A stretch of DNA of 64,000 nt from UBA1479 sp038109305 (lineage in GTDB: Bacteria; Pseudomonadota; Alphaproteobacteria; Rhodospirillales; Casp-alpha2), in NCBI GenBank assembly GCA_038109305.1, contig JAYNIR010000015.1, positions 1-64,000 on the forward strand, read 5' to 3'. A program made the position numbers and the translations under genes. Below, piece after piece: positions 63,202 through 64,000 of the stretch. A model generated the notes under the pieces. That model was not told the DNA's origin. It saw only the letters and a program-made list of their open reading frames with translations, and did no database searches. Position 1 is the stretch's first letter. Every line of letters begins with the position of its first letter.

Positions 63202-64000
63202 TCAGGTGCAGGATTTTCGTTCCGACCAGAGGCCCAGGAAATTGCCGACGAAAATGACCGCGGCGCCCGCCAGGACCCAAACTTCGAAGGGTTCACCGTA
63301 AAACAGGAAACCGGCAACGGCGATCAGCGGTAGACGCAGGAATTCCATGGGCACGACAACGATGGCGTCGGCGAAGGAAAACGCCCGGGCCAGGCAGAAG
63401 TGCGCGGTCAGCGCGGTGATGCTGACAACCACCACCCAGGGCCAGGCATGCGCCGACGGCATCACCCAGTCGAACAGCGTTGGGATGCCGCCCAAGGGCA
63501 GTTGCACCACTGTCATGTAAAAGACAATGCTCAGCGGCGTGTCGGTCCGAATCAGTTTTTTAGTCAGCGTATAGGCCACCGCATAGCCCACCGCCGCCAT
63601 CAGCACCGCCAGGGCCGGCGTGCCGATGGGCGCCATGCTGGGGCGGAGAATCACCAGGATGCCGCAGAAGCCGATCAACACCGAGGCGATCCGGGCGGGC
63701 GTTAGCTTTTCACCCAACAGCAACGGTGCCATCAAGGCCGCCCAAACGGGCATGGTGAATTCCAGCGCGAAGACCTGCGCCAGCGGTAAAAAGGCGAGCC
63801 CGTAAAACCAACCGAACTGCCCGACGTAATGGGCGCCGTTGCGCAGCACCTGTAACCATGGCTGCCGGGTTTTGAAGTGATGCGCCCCGGCCCGCCAGAT
63901 CACCAGCGAGATCACCGCCAATCCGACGATGGAGCGGAAGAACAGGATTTGCAGGGTTGATAGTTCCCCAGCTAACTCGCGCCCGGCGATGGCCATCAGC
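63202..64000 (-). CDS. EamA/DMT-superfamily permease, cut by window edge
   Basis: Most of a ten-helix drug/metabolite transporter: LSTLQILFFRSIVGLAVIS, FYGLAFLPLAQVFALEFTMPVWAAL, then the repeated EamA module with SFADAIVVVPMEFLRLPLIAVAGFLFYGE and the C-terminal GNFLGLWSE. The first helix and probably the true start lie beyond position 64000, although an ATG is present at 63996. Likely exports or imports a small metabolite. Substrate unknown. Confidence 0.85.
   Translation of the reverse strand, partial: LMAIAGRELAGELSTLQILFFRSIVGLAVISLVIWRAGAHHFKTRQPWLQVLRNGAHYVGQFGWFYGLAFLPLAQVFALEFTMPVWAALMAPLLLGEKLTPARIASVLIGFCGILVILRPSMAPIGTPALAVLMAAVGYAVAYTLTKKLIRTDTPLSIVFYMTVVQLPLGGIPTLFDWVMPSAHAWPWVVVVSITALTAHFCLARAFSFADAIVVVPMEFLRLPLIAVAGFLFYGEPFEVWVLAGAAVIFVGNFLGLWSERKSCT

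Noticed and set aside
1..64000. CRISPR arrays, tRNA or rRNA genes
   Set aside because: No regularly spaced repeats, cloverleaf T-arm pattern or rRNA-like stretch was found by eye. Short or divergent tRNAs could still be missed without a covariance search.

Overview
The window is GC-rich bacterial chromosome, densely coding on both strands. Gene content points to an alphaproteobacterium of Rhodospirillales type: a complete ISC iron-sulfur operon that includes iscX and an IscR-type regulator, the block glnE / bcp / DUF455 / fliL / prfB / mrcA / amiC / rne, an EipB-type DUF1849 protein, a ScsC/DsbA-like protein, a YhdP-type AsmA protein and a PilZ protein. The taxonomic placement is inferred from family content only. 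I saw no rRNA, tRNA, CRISPR array or intact mobile element.

Layout. 0-5 kb: a TauD/TfdA dioxygenase, two tandem paralogues of an unrecognised membrane-anchored family, small hypothetical genes and a frameshifted CheY-like receiver. 5-17 kb: an Atm1-type ABC exporter, then a long leftward operon that in transcription order reads cysE, iscR, nifS-like, iscS, iscU, iscA, hscB, hscA, fdx, iscX, a broken DUF599 gene and mnmA. It starts from a sigma70-like promoter carrying a good match to the type 1 IscR box. The locus joins cysteine synthesis, sulfur mobilisation, scaffold assembly, chaperone transfer, a possible exporter and a sulfur-consuming tRNA enzyme. 17-27 kb: hydrolase, anmK, an interrupted TauE/SafE gene, tyrS, a GT39-like membrane protein and a large AsmA/DUF3971 protein. 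27-40 kb: glnE, bcp, DUF455, an orphan fliL, prfB with its programmed +1 frameshift, mrcA, amiC and rne behind a long, potentially structured leader. 40-50 kb: aminotransferase, a gamma-glutamyltransferase-like lipoprotein lacking key residues, an M48 protease, DUF3047, a DsbA-like protein, EipB, and a small cell-envelope operon in which every gene except the lytic transglycosylase carries an in-frame stop. 50-64 kb: a second TauD dioxygenase with a GntR-like palindrome at its start, PilZ, SDR, a YrdC-like protein, TPR proteins including a TPR-sulfotransferase, an aldehyde:ferredoxin oxidoreductase cluster and an EamA permease cut by the window edge.

The most unusual overall feature is the number of otherwise coherent minus-strand reading frames interrupted by single in-frame TAG or TAA codons (six positions), together with three apparent frameshifts. 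TAG, TAA and TGA all end well-conserved genes here, so recoding is unlikely. Recent gene decay or sequence errors are the likelier readings. I found no clear-cut new defence or biosynthetic system. The best candidates for undescribed biology are the tandem FGLSDTQ paralogues, the rne leader and the 47-49 kb envelope operon.
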